The notes under the pieces are model-generated. The model ran no database searches and had not been told where the DNA came from. It saw nothing but the letters and a program-made list of their open reading frames with translations. DNA of 64,000 nucleotides, taken from Tenrec ecaudatus. Its lineage: Eukaryota; Chordata; Mammalia; Afrosoricida; Tenrecidae. The translations under genes and the position numbers were made by a program. Position 1 is the first letter of the stretch, and every line of letters begins with the position of its first letter. Below, piece by piece: positions 33,731 through 45,725 of the stretch. The stretch is from the NCBI RefSeq assembly GCF_050624435.1, contig NC_134539.1:147847525-147911524 (forward strand), in the 5' to 3' direction.

Positions 33731-33761
33731 AACACACATACATACACACACACACACACAA
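33731..33761. repeat. (CA)n microsatellite
   Basis: 'acacacatacatacacacac' continuing as (ca)n, followed by an A-rich patch to 33860. Confidence 0.9.
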
Positions 33762-33984
33762 ATCAAATGAATCAACAAACTTGTGAAGAAGAAAAAATAG
33801 AAAAATAAGCCAAAAGAAAAAAAATAGAAAAATAAGTAAGTAAAAATACAAATTCTTAAATCAAGGGAAGACCCAGGCTGTAGACAGCAGTTGGTTTTTA
33901 TTTTGAAGCCACCAGGGCTTCAAAATAGAAAAATGTTTGAAAGATGTATTTGCAATGAGTAAGTCATTGTGATTTACCGAGTTC

Positions 33985-34190
33985 TTGAGGAGTCACGGTG
34001 GCATAACGCTTACACACTGGACTGAGATCTGCAAGATCCACGGTTGGAAAACTCTCCTCCGCTGTAGAAACAAGGGTTTTCTACTCCTGTAAAGGGTCCC
34101 AGTCTCAGAAACCCAGGGGGGCAGTTCTGCCCTGTCCTGGAGGGTTTCCATGAGTGAGAATGGACTCTGTGTCGGTGAGTGTAGTTTGCT
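33985..34190 (+). mobile_element. AfroSINE
   Basis: 'gaggagtcacggtggcataa', then 'ctactcctgtaaagggtccc', then 'agtctcagaaacccaggggg', then 'gggtttccatgagtgagaat'. Confidence 0.8.
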
Positions 34191-35089
34191 GTTGTTGCTC
34201 TGGTGAATTCCTTGGGAGTGCATCTGTGGGTGTGTGACAGTGCCAGGGGGCGGGAGGGGGTGACCCTTCTGGACATCTGAGGGGAGTTAGGAATGATCCT
34301 TCCTCTCTTGTATCTTGTTACTCTCCTTTGTGTTTATCAGAACAAAACAAACAAATGGACAAAAGGAAAAGACAACATAGAGAAAAAGAGAAGAAAAAAA
34401 AAAACCATCCCAAGCCAGCACTGGCAACTAGAGTACAGACAGTCCCAGTGGATACCCATTTGGGAATTTGCCAGATTTCACAGCTGAGCTCACAAATATA
34501 TGGGCCCTGCCCCTCTAATACTGCTCTGATAGTTTAAAAATAATAGTAAATTAGTGGGACAGCAGAGTCTTTGAATTGGTAGAATGCCCGAGTGAATACA
34601 TTCATGGACTCTGCCATCCTGTTCAACAACATCCCTGAGCTGACATGGTTGGACCTAGGGCCACAGAGCCAGTAAATGTGTGCTACTCTGCCACTTTAAA
34701 TAATTTCCCTAAGCTAATGCACCCAACTGGGGCCTTGGAGTCTATGAGTGTGTCCATCCTGCCACACTGCTGATTCAAAATCTGCCCCAAACCGGATCGT
34801 CCAGGACAGGGGCACTGGTAGCACCCATAAGCTCCACTAGTACGAAGTAGGGTTTTGCAGTCCCTAATAAGCATGCAAATGTGGATCCAAGACCCCTCCA
34901 CATACCAAGAAGGCCAGGGACACCTGGCTCCGTATCTTCTAACACAGCCTCTGGTGCTAATAAAGTTCAGCTTACTTAGCTTTCTTCTTATTCTTCTTCG
35001 TAGATTCAGGGTTACCATTTTTCCCTCTGTATCATTTTTCTTACATGTTGTTGGAGAGGACTGTATGGTATATCTGTTTAAGTTACCAT
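34191..35089. other. Unassigned DNA, possibly L1 5' region
   Basis: An A-rich block at 34340-34400 is followed by about 600 bp without recognisable coding. Lying 5' of the antisense L1 at 31966-33700 it could be that element's 5' UTR, but I cannot show it. Confidence 0.3.
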
Positions 35090-36591
35090 CTTTACCTGAA
35101 GCCTTTGGTGTCTTTTAAATGACTCGTTGCTTTCTTCATTATGATGTCGCTCCACAATCCCTCTGGCCTTTGGTCATTAGGATTCAATGTATCAAATCTA
35201 TTCCTGAGCTTTACACTTTCGTGGGATATACTCAAGGTTTTAAATGCTTTTTGTGGAGTTTAAAGCATTTTCTTCAATTCAACTTGAACTTGTATATGGG
35301 AAATTGATGGCCTGTTCTGCCTTCAGTCCCTTACCTTGTTTTGACTGATGGTTAGGTGCTTCTCCAGAGTCTCTTTACAGTGTAAACAGATGTAGTTGAT
35401 TTGGTTCTTGTGCATTCCATCTGGCAATGTCTACATGCACAGTTGCCATTTTGTTTAAAAAGTGTATTTGCAATGAATAAGTCATTGGTCTTGTGATATT
35501 CTGTCCTGAAATCCCCTGTCTCATTTCTATGACTAATGCCATAGTTTCCAGTTGCTGATCCTGTTTGTGTCCAAACAGTCCAGTCATCAGTAATTACTAA
35601 TGCATCTTTATTACATGTTTGGTCAATTTCAGATTGTAGAAGAAGGTACCGAACCTTTCGTTTCTTTATCTTTGACATTGATAAATGTATTAACAAGGCT
35701 TCTCATTGACTTATGGGTCTCATCCCATCACCGATAGTGTTTTGCTTCAGAGTCGATCTTGAAATGATCTTTTAAAATGATGGTTGCTATGCTATTCCTT
35801 TTCTGTTTTTCCTTCCCAATTCAGTAGACCAGATGATAGTCTGACTTAAAAGAGCGAACAGTTCCTTTCAGCTCCATGAGCCAGAGGGTAGTGGCTTTCA
35901 GATAACACTTTCGGTGATTTCCAATGTTCCTCGATTCATACTGTGTACATTCCATTTTCCAGCTACTACCAGATATTTGCTGCTGTTTCTTCTTATTTTG
36001 AGTGATTTTGTCATTCTCTACCAGACTCGCTCTCCCTCTCCTCCAGAACAAAAAGCAAATCCATGGCTGTCATTTAGATTCAGACTTAACAGCCACTTCA
36101 TGTCTTTCATCTGGTTGTCTTCAAGATCTTCTCTTTGTCTTTGGGCTTTTTAAGTTCTAATATGCATAAGTGTCCATCGCACTGTCTCCAAGGTCATTGA
36201 TTCTTTCCCGTTCATGAGCACATCGAAGGCAGTCTTTATTTATGTTGTCTTGGAACCGATTTGTAGTACTTCCTTTTGAGTCCCTCTTAGAGTTGCCAAC
36301 TCTTTGTTGCTTATTGTCTAGTTTTCTCACTAGACCTTTTTATATATTAATCATAATTATTTGTAATTCCATGTTTTGATCATTAATTGATGTTTGGAGC
36401 CGTTTCTTCCCATTTTGTGTCTTGGCCCATTAACAAATGAGGACCCTGCAAGCTTACTGGATCTGCATCATTAAGGTACACTTTCCTTTGAAGAGGCAGT
36501 TCTTGTCTAATCATAGTTGGAGTGCCTTTCAACCAGAAGGACTCACTTTCTGGTCTATATCAGTAAATGTTCTGCTGCTACTCATAACTTT
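35090..36591 (-). mobile_element. RTE LINE, 5' half, left part
   Basis: An antisense RTE from the end of the endonuclease region toward the 5' end. A minus-strand frame at 35352-35696 retains NTLFKQN, equivalent to the NTFFQQ motif of RTE endonucleases, and YLLLQSEIDQTCN upstream. The element is cut near 36591 and resumes at 39070 after the L1-like insertion. Confidence 0.8.
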
Positions 36592-36602
36592 CTTAAAAAT
36601 AA

Positions 36603-36750
36603 AATAAAAAACTAAGCATTATTGTTATTTGAGTGAAAGTTTACAGAGCAAATTGGTTTTTCATTGAACAATTCACACTCGTTTTGTTTGTGGCATTGAG
36701 TTCCATCCTCATCATGTAACAGCACTCTTCTCCTTTTGTCCTGATCTTTA
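36603..36750 (-). repeat. Afrotherian repeat tail, family not assigned
   Basis: 'gtgaaagtttacagagcaaa' and 'ttggtttttcattgaacaat' are phrases I associate with a very common elephant repeat. It is probably an older insertion hit by, or carried with, the L1-like copy that follows. Confidence 0.4.
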
Positions 36751-36776
36751 TTATTTGTTTGGTTGTTTCTTCTTTT

Positions 36777-38990
36777 TTAAAAATCATTCCATTCGGGGCT
36801 CATGCAACTCTTATCACAATCCATTCATCCATCCATTGTGTCAAGCACATTTGTACATTTGTTGCCACCATCATTCTCAAAACATTTCCTTTCTACTTGA
36901 GCCCTTGGTATCAGCTGCTCATCCCCCCTCCCTTTCCCACTCTCCCTCCCTCACAAACCCTTGATGATTTGTGAATTATTATTATTTTGTTATGTCTTAA
37001 ACTGTCCAATGTTTCCCTTCACCCTCTTTTCTGTTGTCCATTTCCCAGGGATGGGGTTAGATGCAAATCATTGTGATCGGTTCCCCCTTTCTACCCCACC
37101 TTCCCCTTCCTCACCTGGTATTACTATTCTAATTATTGGTCCTGAAAGGTTTATCTGTCCTGGATTCCATGTGTTTTTGGCTACTCTCTTTACCAGTGTA
37201 CATCCTCTGGCCTAGCCAGATTTGTAAGGCAGAATTGGGATCATGATAGAAGGGGGTAAGGAAGCATTAAAGAACTAGAGTAAAGTTGTATGTTTCATCG
37301 GTATTATATTGCACTCTTACTGGATCATCTCCTCCCCATGAACCTTCTGTAAGGGGATGTCCAGTTGCCTGCAGCTGGGCTTTGGGTCTCCACTCTGCAC
37401 TCCCCCTCATTCATAATGATATGATTTTTTTATTGTTGTTCTGGGTCTTTGATGCCTAGTACCTGATCCTATCAACACCTTGTGATCACACAGCCTGGTG
37501 TGCTTCTTCCATGTGGGCTTTGCTACTTCTCAGATAGATGGCTGCTTGCTTATCTTCAAGCTTGTAAAATCTCAGATGCTATAACTTTTGGTAGCCAAGC
37601 ACCATCAGCTTTCTTCACCACATTTGCTCATGCACCCGATTCATCTTCAGTGATCATGTTTGGACGTGAGCATAATCGAATTCCAGTTTAATAGAACAAA
37701 GTGTTTGTGCATTGAGGGAGTACTTGAGTGGAGATCCAATGTCCATCCACTACCTTAATACTAAACCTATAAATATATGCACAGAGATCTGTTTCCCCAT
37801 TGTTATATATAAATATATTTACATATGTACATGTCTGTATTTAGACCTCTATAAATGTCCTTTGCCTCCTAGTTCTTTCCTGTATTTATTTTTATTTTCT
37901 TCTTGCCTCACTATCATGTTCAGCCTTCATTTAGTTTTCAATAATTCCTTTTGGTTACATTGCCCTTGATCAAGCCCTACCAGGCCTCCTATACCTTCCT
38001 CGCTATTGACTTTGGATCACTTGCTGTTCCCTTGTCCCTGGGTTTGTTGACACCCGCTTCCTTTTCCTCCCCCTCTCCCATGTCTTCCGGAATTGTTTGT
38101 CCTGTTGTTTTCTCCTCCAGATTGTTTATCCTACCTATCTTATGTAGATAGACTTGCAGAGATAATAATAATAACAAAAACCAAGACAGAGCAAAACAAA
38201 GTAACAAAAGAAAAGAAAACAAAGCAACCACAACAACAAAACCAATGACCAAAAAAAGCCTGTAAATAGTTCAGGGTCTGTTTGTTGACCTTTAGTAATG
38301 TTTTCTGGGCAAGTCTGATAAGGTGCCATGTTGTGGCCCCAGAGTCTATTTTTGGTATTCCCTGGGGACTTCGTTGCTCCATTTCCCTTGCTTTTCTGTT
38401 GCACACCATTAGTGATTCTCCTCAGTGTGGTGGGGTCAGATTGGGCGCTATTCCCACACAGTGTTGTCCCCTGTAGTGCTATGGGTCAGTAAGTGAAGTG
38501 TTGTTTCACAGTGGGGCGGGCCCTATGGTCCTCTCTGTGCTTGGGCTGCTCTGAGCAAGAATATTGTCCTCAGGGCTTGGTTGGCCAGGATGTGCTCCAC
38601 TCTCCCTCTTTCTTCCTTTGCTTCTGTGTGCTCTGATCAGACATGTCCCTCTCCCAGAGCTGTAGCTTCAGTCCTTTGAAGTGAATTCTTCTACAGGGAG
38701 GGGTGGCTGTTCACATAGTTGGGATGCGGGCTGACCCCTCAGACCTCTCTATTGGTTCCCTGCTTCATGCCGGTATGTTGCATTCCCATGTTAGAGCACC
38801 GGTTTGAGATGTTTCCTATTTCTATTTGTCATTTTCCTGTTCCCTTCGCCCAGGTTAGCTTTATCCGTGGACAAATGCTACCCTTTTGGTTTCCTATGGT
38901 TAACTGCTTTAAGGGATACATACTTCTTTGGTGTTATTGTTCAGATCATCAAAACAAACATGCAAAAAACCCCAAACTCACTGCCATTGA
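36777..38990 (-). mobile_element. L1-like retroelement, longest copy (D)
   Basis: 3' side 'aaaaatcattccattcgggg', then the family order through 'gtcttccggaattgtttgtc' and 'ccctggggacttcgttgctc' up to 'ctccactctccctctttctt' near 38610, which is where copy B is truncated. The next 380 bp to about 38990 have no second copy here but lie between this element and the resuming RTE, so they probably belong to its 5' part. It has one module and no ORF. Confidence 0.75.
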
Positions 38991-39069
38991 GATGATCCTG
39001 TCTCATCAGCCTGTCTATCATTTGGCTGAATATTGGTGAAGAAATATCTGTAAGACTTTACTGGTGATC

Positions 39070-39245
39070 ATTTTTTTCAGAAGTAGACACTCTGGTTCAT
39101 TTTTTCCGGTCTGTCTTATGGCTGGAAGCTCCACTAAAATCTCTGCACCAGGGTGATTCTTCTAGTATATTGAATACAGTTGGCACAACTTCCAGCAGCA
39201 CAGCTGTGTGCAACCCACCACCGGAGGGAAAACTGACAAGTAAAT
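39070..39245 (-). mobile_element. RTE LINE, 5' end, right part
   Basis: 'tttcagaagtagacactctg', then 'ggctggaagctccactaaaa', then 'acttccagcagcacagctgt'. It completes the RTE begun at 35090. Its 5' terminus matches those near 6575 and 31270. Confidence 0.75.
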
Positions 39246-39995
39246 GGAATGGGATCAATGACAAGGAAGAAGATTCTCAATGAGCTGGAGCAGCACCGGG
39301 CCTGCTTCCATGAGTTTAAACACGATTGTGAGGCTGGTGTAAGACCTGACAGCATTTTGTTCTGGTGTAAATGAGGGTGCTGGATATGGGGCCTGATTTG
39401 ATGAATTTCACAACAGGCAATGACACAGAACCTAGAGTCTTTATATTTCACGAAATTTCTCATGCTCTGCACCTAATTCTCTCCTCCACTTTACTTTGTG
39501 AAAAATGATATGCGGAAACATCTATAAAGTGGAGGAATTCTGATTTGTGGAAAAGCCAGGCGTCAGGTGATTTCTGGAACTGCAGAAAGCATAGAAGCAA
39601 GGACTGCCAAGTTTAGAACGTACCACCCATGAGCTGCCCATTTGAAGTTGTGAACTCAGAATGACCCTCTTAAGATTTTCAAGTTAGTTTACGTTGGGTA
39701 GGTCGCCACTTCCTGTTTTCACTTGGGAGGGGTAGCTTCTACGAATATCTGAAGTATCAAATACCTCCTAAAAGCAATATTTGGTTGATAGACGTTTAAG
39801 GGACCAGATCTAGATGGATTTGGTTTCCCTCAAAATATACACAAATTGTGAAATTCAGGTACAAGGAAGGGTTCAAAGCATAGTTCATTTTGACTTTTTT
39901 CCCCACAAAGCTTTTGAGAAAGGGCTTCAGATTTTTGAGAAGTACAAAATCATGCTGGGTGGGGATTATTGTTTTTGGAAATTCTTATATAAGTA
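39246..39995. other. Unassigned DNA
   Basis: Nothing recognisable. Frames at 39134-39472 and 39814-39996 have no known domain. Confidence 0.35.
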
Positions 39996-40215
39996 AGGAT
40001 CCCTGGTGATGCATCAGTTAAGCACTCAGCTGCTACCTGAAAGGTCTGCAGTTCAAACTCTCCCTCCTCTTTAGGAGAGAATGGGTGACAGTCTTTTCCT
40101 TAAAGGTGACACCTTCTGTCTGGGTCCTCTGGACTTGGAACCCCTATGGGCCTGTTTTACTCTTCTGTTTAAAGTCTCTGTGGCTCAAAACTGTCTAGAT
40201 AGTATGATGGTAATG
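39996..40215 (+). mobile_element. AfroSINE
   Basis: 'ggatccctggtgatgcatca', then 'gttaagcactcagctgctac', then 'ctgaaaggtctgcagttcaa' is a well-preserved tRNA-like head. The tail 'ctgtctagatagtatgatgg' is diverged. Confidence 0.85.
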
Positions 40216-40387
40216 CTAATATTTTAAAATAAAATCACAGTGTAAGATCATCATACTTCAGCTCTAGAATAAGCTGATGAGGAGTGATAATTGGTATTTC
40301 AACATGTGGCCATATTGATTAAGCTTTAGATAGCGATTGTTTGGGTTTGGGATTCTTTCCATTGTAGAACACTACAGACATACTTAC

Positions 40388-40563
40388 CCAATGATGAACC
40401 CATTCTCTGTCATTGAATCTGTTCTGACTTAAAGTGACCCTGAGACTTGAAATCTTTATGGGATCAGAAAACACCGTCTTTCTCACACAGAGCAGCTAAT
40501 GGGTTTGAACCACTGGTCTAGTGGTTAGTAGCCCGATCATTATCTGACTACACCAACCAGCTA
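40388..40563 (-). mobile_element. AfroSINE
   Basis: Antisense order: 'tgttctgacttaaagtgacc', then 'gaaatctttatgggatcaga', then 'aatgggtttgaaccactggt', then 'cattatctgactacaccaac'. Confidence 0.75.
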
Positions 40564-40849
40564 GTCTAGCTATGGTGCATGAGGTAAAGGTAAACATTCT
40601 AAATTAATGGAGAGATACACATCTTCAGATGAAAAGAAGAAATCATTATTAAGAAGTAAGTGGAATAGCTCCAACTGAAAAGACAATATCTGAAATAAAA
40701 CAGTCATTTGATGGAATCGGTGTTACATTGAACATGAGACAATCATGAGCTTGAAGATTGATGGATAGAAATTATCCAACATAAAGATCGAGTGGGGAAA
40801 GTTTAAGGAACCAGAGCATTTGTAATCTACAGGATAATACAAAAAGTGT

Positions 40850-41504
40850 TAACACATCATTGAATTTTCAGGAAAAGAGAAAAAAGATTGACTGACTGAA
40901 AATGAATAAAGGAATACTATTTAAAAATGTCTCAACTATGCGAGAAGCCTAAATGCTACAGGTGCCCGTTTAGCAAATGCAAGTGGACAAACTCCAAAGA
41001 ATCTATAAACCCCACACATGCCTTCATCAAAGTCTTAAGAGGTCATCATTATTCTGAAACCAAAACTAAACATAGATGCTGATTGTATCCATAGTGACAG
41101 ATAGAAAGATCTTCAACAATATAGTTACAAGTCAAACTGAACATTATACAAAAAGAATCCTCTATCACGATCCACTGGGATTTATCTCAGAAATGCAAGA
41201 CTGCTTCAGCCTTCAAAATTCAATGGATAACATTCTCCACACTGACAGATTGAGGAAGAGAAGAAAGAGCATATAACGTCCTAGATAGTAGTCAAAACCT
41301 ACCAAATAAAAACACTTAAAATTAGGGATACAATAGAACTTAATGCTGTAAGAGGGAGGCTAAGATTTGGAATAAGGTAAGGAAATCCTCCATCACCACT
41401 CCTATTTCATATTGTATTGGAGATCTTGGTTATTATAATAAGAAAGGAAAAATAAAGAAAAGATGTGCAGATTGGAAGGGAAGAAACAAAACTGTATTTG
41501 CAGA
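40850..41504 (+). mobile_element. L1 LINE relic, ORF2 reverse-transcriptase region (left part)
   Basis: 'gatccactgggatttatctc', then 'agaaatgcaagactgcttca' parallels the L1 RT phrase for 'GFIPGMQGWFN'. 'ccatcaccactcctatttca' parallels 'SPLLF'. 'aactgtatttgcaga' is the start of the FADD region, cut by the RTE insertion. It resumes at 43869. Confidence 0.75.
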
Positions 41505-41962
41505 ATACCAAATAAAATGTTTCATCAAGCTGATGACGCACTGGAGGCACTCACTTGTCAATGCCAGGAAATTTGGAAGACGTCTTGTTTGCCAATGACT
41601 GGAAGAGATGTATATTTGAACCTATTCCAAAGAAAGGTGGCCCAACAGAATGTTCACATTATAGAACAACATCATTAATATCACATGCAAGTAAACTTTG
41701 GCTGAATGCCATCCAACAACAGTTGTGACAGTCTATTGACAGGGAACTGCCAGAGTTTTAGGTAGGATTCAGAAGAGGGTGTGTAACGGGATATCATTGC
41801 TAATGTCTGATGGATCTTGTCTGAAAGCAGAGAATACCAGAAAAAATGTTTACTTGTGTTTATTAACTATGCGAAGACATTTGACTGTGTGAATCGTAAC
41901 AAACCATGGATAGCCTTGAGAAGCGTGGGAATTCTGGAACACTTCATTTTGAATTTTCACAT

Positions 41963-42156
41963 CAGCGGTTCTCAACCTGTGGGTCATGACCCCTTTGGGG
42001 GTGTCGAATGACCCTTTCACAGGGGTCACCCGATTCATAACAGTAGCAAAATTAGAGTTATGAAGTAGGAACAAAAATAATGTTATGGTTGGGTGTGTAG
42101 CCATAACATGAGAAACTATTAAAAGGTTGTGGCATTAGGAAGGTTGAGAACCACTG
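41963..42156 (+). mobile_element. SPIN (Space Invaders) non-autonomous hAT transposon, copy 1
   Basis: A 194-bp element beginning 'cagcggttctcaacctgtgg' and ending 'aggttgagaaccactg', so its inverted ends are the SPIN ends. The interior has 'gacccctttgggggtgtcga', 'gattcataacagtagcaaaa' and 'ggcattaggaaggttgagaa', all phrases of the SPIN non-autonomous consensus. Flanking 8-bp duplications are tttcacat (41955-41962) and ttttacat (42157-42164), 7/8 as expected for hAT. No transposase is encoded. Confidence 0.95.
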
Positions 42157-42658
42157 TTTTACATGGATCAAGAGTAAAGGAAATACAGCACGTTTTAAGA
42201 CCAGGAAAGGTGTGCACAAGGTTGTATTTTTGCACCATACTTATTAAATCTGTATGCTGAGCAAATAATTCAAAAAACTGGGTTTTAGGAAGAATAATGG
42301 GGCACGAAGTTGGAGGAAGGGATAACACAACCTTGCTTTCTGAAGACGAGGAGGATGAAGAGTTTACTGATGAAGATCATCCTTTAGTTTATTACATGAT
42401 ATTAGAATGTGAAGAAGACCCAAATCCTCACAATTGGACTAGTAGGTAATATCATCACAAACGGAAAAAAGATCGAAGTTGTCAAGGATTTCAGCTTTCT
42501 TGGATCCACAATCAATGCTCACAGAAGCAGTTGTCAAAAAAAAATCAAACACCACTTTGCATTGGGTGAATCTACCGTACAAGCCCTCTTTAAAGCTGGA
42601 AATGCAAGGAGCTTAATTTGAGGACACAGGTGAGCCTGAACCAAGCCCTGGTATTTTC

Positions 42659-43482
42659 TTTTAAAAAAATAATTTTATTGGGGGCTCATACAACTCTTAT
42701 CACAATCCATACACACACCCTTTGTGTGAAGCACCTTTGTATATTTGTTGCCCTCATCATTCTCAAAACATTTGCTTTTTACTTGAGCCCTTGGTATCAG
42801 TTCCTCACATTTCCTCCCTCCCTCCTCCCTTATTAACCCTTGATAATTTATAAATTGTTATTATTTTGTCATATCTTACACTGTCCAATGTCTCCCTTCA
42901 TCCACTTCCCTGTTGTCCGTCCCCCAGGGAGGAGGTTATATGTACATCCTTACAATCGGTTCTCCCTTTCTACCGCACCTCCCCTCCACCCTCCCGGTAT
43001 CTCTACTCTCACCACTGGTCATGAAGGGATCATCTGGCCAGGATTCCCTGTGTTTCCAGTTCCTATCTGTACCAGTGTACATTCTCTGGTCTAGCTGGAT
43101 TTGTAAGGTAGAATTAGGATCATGATAGTGGGTGGGGTGGGGAAGGAAACATTTTAAGAACAAGAGGAAGGTTGTATGTTTCATCATCACTACACTGCAC
43201 CCTGACTGGCTCATCTCCTCCCCGTGTCCCTTCAGTAAGGGGATGTCCAGTTGTCTACTGATGGGCTTTGGGTCTCCACTCTGCACTCCCCCTCATTTAC
43301 AATGATATGACTACTTTTTGTTTTTTGATGCCTAATACCTGGTCCCTTTGATACCTCGTGGTCACACAGCCTGGTGTGCTTCTTCCATGTGGGCTTTGCT
43401 TCTGAGATAGATGGCTGCTTGTTTACTTTCAAGCCTTTAAGACCCCAGACACGATAACTTTTGATAGCTGGTCACCATCAGG
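42659..43482 (-). mobile_element. L1-like retroelement with 15-bp duplication
   Basis: An 824-bp insertion between agccctggtattttc at 42644-42658 and the identical 15-mer at 43483-43497. It starts on the tail side with 'ttttaaaaaaataattttat' and ends, 5'-truncated, inside the module ('gataacttttgatagctggt'). In element orientation the duplication begins gaaaat after 'att', near the L1 endonuclease preference TT/AAAA. Confidence 0.92.
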
Positions 43483-43868
43483 AGCCCTGGTATTTTCAAT
43501 CACCTAATCTGCATGTGAAAGTTGGACTTTGAATAAATAGGGCCGAAGAAAAATCAATGAATACAACGGACTGCCAAAGAACCAATAAATTTCTCTTGGG
43601 AAAAGTACCACCAGGATGCTCCTTAGAGGCAAGAAAGATGAGTCTTCAGTTTACATACTTTGAACATGTTGTCAGGAGAGACCTGCCATGGAGAAAGACA
43701 TCATGTTTTTTTTTTAGCGAAGTGGAAGGCCCTTAACAAGGTGGTTTGACACCGTGGCTGCAACAAGGGACTCAAGCAGAAGAACTGTGAAAATGGCCCA
43801 GGACTGGGACATAGGTTTGCTATGATTCGGAACCAGCTCCATGGCACTCAAGACCAACGGCAACATAT

Positions 43869-44060
43869 TTATAGGAAATGATTGCCTAAGTAGAAAATTC
43901 CGGAGGAGCTTTAAACTGTCATTGGAAGCAGTACATGGGTTCAGAAAGGTTGAACAATAGTCAATATGCAAAAATGAATTGAATTTCTGCACACACACTC
44001 AGTAAAAGCAGTATCATTGCAATAGTACAAAAAGCCATTAAGTGCTTAGGTATTTCAGTT
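43869..44060 (+). mobile_element. L1 LINE relic, ORF2 continued
   Basis: 'agtcaatatgcaaaaatgaa', then 'ttgaatttctgcacacacac', then 'taagtgcttaggtatttcag' parallel the L1 ORF2 stretch for 'INVQKS..AFLYTN...KYLGI'. It continues the relic of 40850-41504. Confidence 0.65.
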
Positions 44061-44979
44061 GTGCAGGATGATTTGCAACTCTGATTTGTTCATTTATTTT
44101 TTCCAGGGAATGTGTATGAGCATGAAAGACCCCCGGTTTGATAAGTTATTCAATGGACTCCACTAGGAAATACTTAGGAAATTTAACCAAAGCCACAGAG
44201 TAAGGCAGAGCTGGATGTGTGAACATAGAAGTAGATTTTATAAGATCTTTTGAAAGAAAAGACATTCAATCTTGACCAATTGAAGGTAGATTTAAAGCCA
44301 GGCAATCAAGCGTTGGAAGGCAATCAAATAGAACTGCCAAAAATATGAGTTATGAACTTGGGTAGAAAATTACAGATAGACTATGTTTCATGAATCCTCA
44401 AAGGTCTTCAGGGTCATCTCAGGGTCCAGTGAGTGACTCTGTGTGTGTGTGAAGGCAGGGGGGCTTAGGTGAGTAAGAAGTTTGTCTAGTATGTTCTGTC
44501 TGTACTCTCTCTTTCCCACCTCCTCAGTTAAAGCAACTCTCCCTCGTTTATATTTTACTGGCACTCCATGTCTGGTTTTCCTTGGTAAAACAGAGTTTCA
44601 TGGTTAAACGTACATTTATATGTCTTTAATCAGTTATAGAAAAAGATCAAGTCAGTTGACCTAGATCCACAAGACAGGGAGCAGGTAGAAGTAAAGAGTT
44701 GCTCATGTAATGAGCCTTGGATAGAGTCTAATAGATTTTCCATGATTTTATCAAGAATAACGGGTATTGTGGATAGGAACATTACCTACTGAGGAACTAA
44801 CATCACTGAGGCAAGAACACATTTTGTGTTAAATTGGGTTCTAAAGGTCTCAACCATAACTATCAGGACTATAATCCGGTAAACTACGGCCTGGGAAATG
44901 TCTGGTCACAGAGTCAGAGTTCAACTCTATAGGGAGTCATGTTCCAATGGAATGCCTTGTGAGCGCTAGATCTTATAAC
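44061..44979. other. Unassigned DNA
   Basis: No gene or repeat is identified, apart from a possible run-on of old L1 sequence near 44061-44180. Confidence 0.35.
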
Positions 44980-45110
44980 ATGTCATAGCATCACCTGGGA
45001 CCCGTTTAGAATGCAGATCCCACTCTCCTCTACCAATCTACTGAATGGAATCTCAGGGTGGACTTCAGAAACCTGATACTTTTAGTAAGAGTGAATCCTG
45101 GTGACTTTGA
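44980..45110 (+). mobile_element. MER5A-like hAT-Charlie relic
   Basis: 'catagcatcacctgggaccc', then 'gtttagaatgcagatcccac', then 'tctcagggtggacttcagaa' match the MER5A order (agaatcacctggag, gcagattcc, tctggggtgg). The terminal repeats are lost. Confidence 0.6.
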
Positions 45111-45304
45111 TTCCCTCTAAAATGTCAGAACAACTTGCCAAGTTTCTCAAGAGTCCTTGTTGCTCATAATTAATTATAGAATTTATTAAGCATCCCGTGT
45201 TTCAGGTCTTTTCCCTAAAGATGCCTAGTGGGGATGAAGCCGGAGCATTTTCATGTGTGTTATTCTTATTATTAGAAAACTTTAGTTAATGCTAAAGAGG
45301 AATA
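45111..45304. other. Unassigned DNA
   Basis: Nothing recognisable. Confidence 0.3.
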
Positions 45305-45725
45305 GTGGAGTAATAGTCAAACAGTTGTTATTGATGTGTGTCATTGAGTTGTTCCCTGGTCACAGCACCCTCGTGTATGACAGATGGATGCAAAGGGTCC
45401 AGAGCTTGCACCATCCTCCCAGCTAATGATTGGCTCTAGAAGTCCATTGGTGCAGCCACGGTGTCAATCCATCTTGTTGCGGGTTGTCCTCTTTTTCACT
45501 GATCCTCTACTTTAGCCAGCATGATGTCCCTCTCTAGAGACTAGTCCCTCCTGACAACCTGTCAGGAAGCAAAATGAAGTCGTCAAACTCGTTTCTTAGG
45601 AGCTTTCTGGCTGTACCTTCTATGAGACAGTTTTGTTTGTTCTGCTGGAAATCCATGGCGCACAAATATTCTTTGCCAACACCATAATTCAAATGCATCA
45701 ATCCTTCTTTGGTCAAGCAGAACTT
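45305..45725 (-). mobile_element. RTE LINE, 3'-terminal fragment
   Basis: 'gcagccacggtgtcaatcca', then 'tcttgttgcgggttgtcctc', then 'ctggaaatccatggcgcaca' and 'tttgccaacaccataattca' is the RTE 3' end in antisense, as at 59860-60110. It is 5'-truncated. Confidence 0.75.

Larger units (their letters stand above)
41505..43868 (+). mobile_element. RTE LINE inserted in L1, itself carrying SPIN and L1-like insertions
   Basis: A 5'-truncated RTE starting just before the RT domain ('aaataaaatgtttcatcaag') and reaching the 3' end ('aaggtggtttgacaccgtgg'). A frame at 42409-42621 keeps the family motif FSFLGSTINAH. Interruptions are SPIN (41963-42156) and the L1-like copy (42659-43482). Its own sequence totals about 1.35 kb. 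Confidence 0.8.

Noticed and set aside
33731-33860. A-rich and CA-rich stretch considered as a matrix attachment or origin-like region
   Set aside because: It is explained by a microsatellite plus A-rich sequence beside an antisense L1; nothing specific supports a function.
45361-45560. Considered as a separate conserved non-coding element
   Set aside because: It matches the antisense RTE 3' end also present at 59790-59990.
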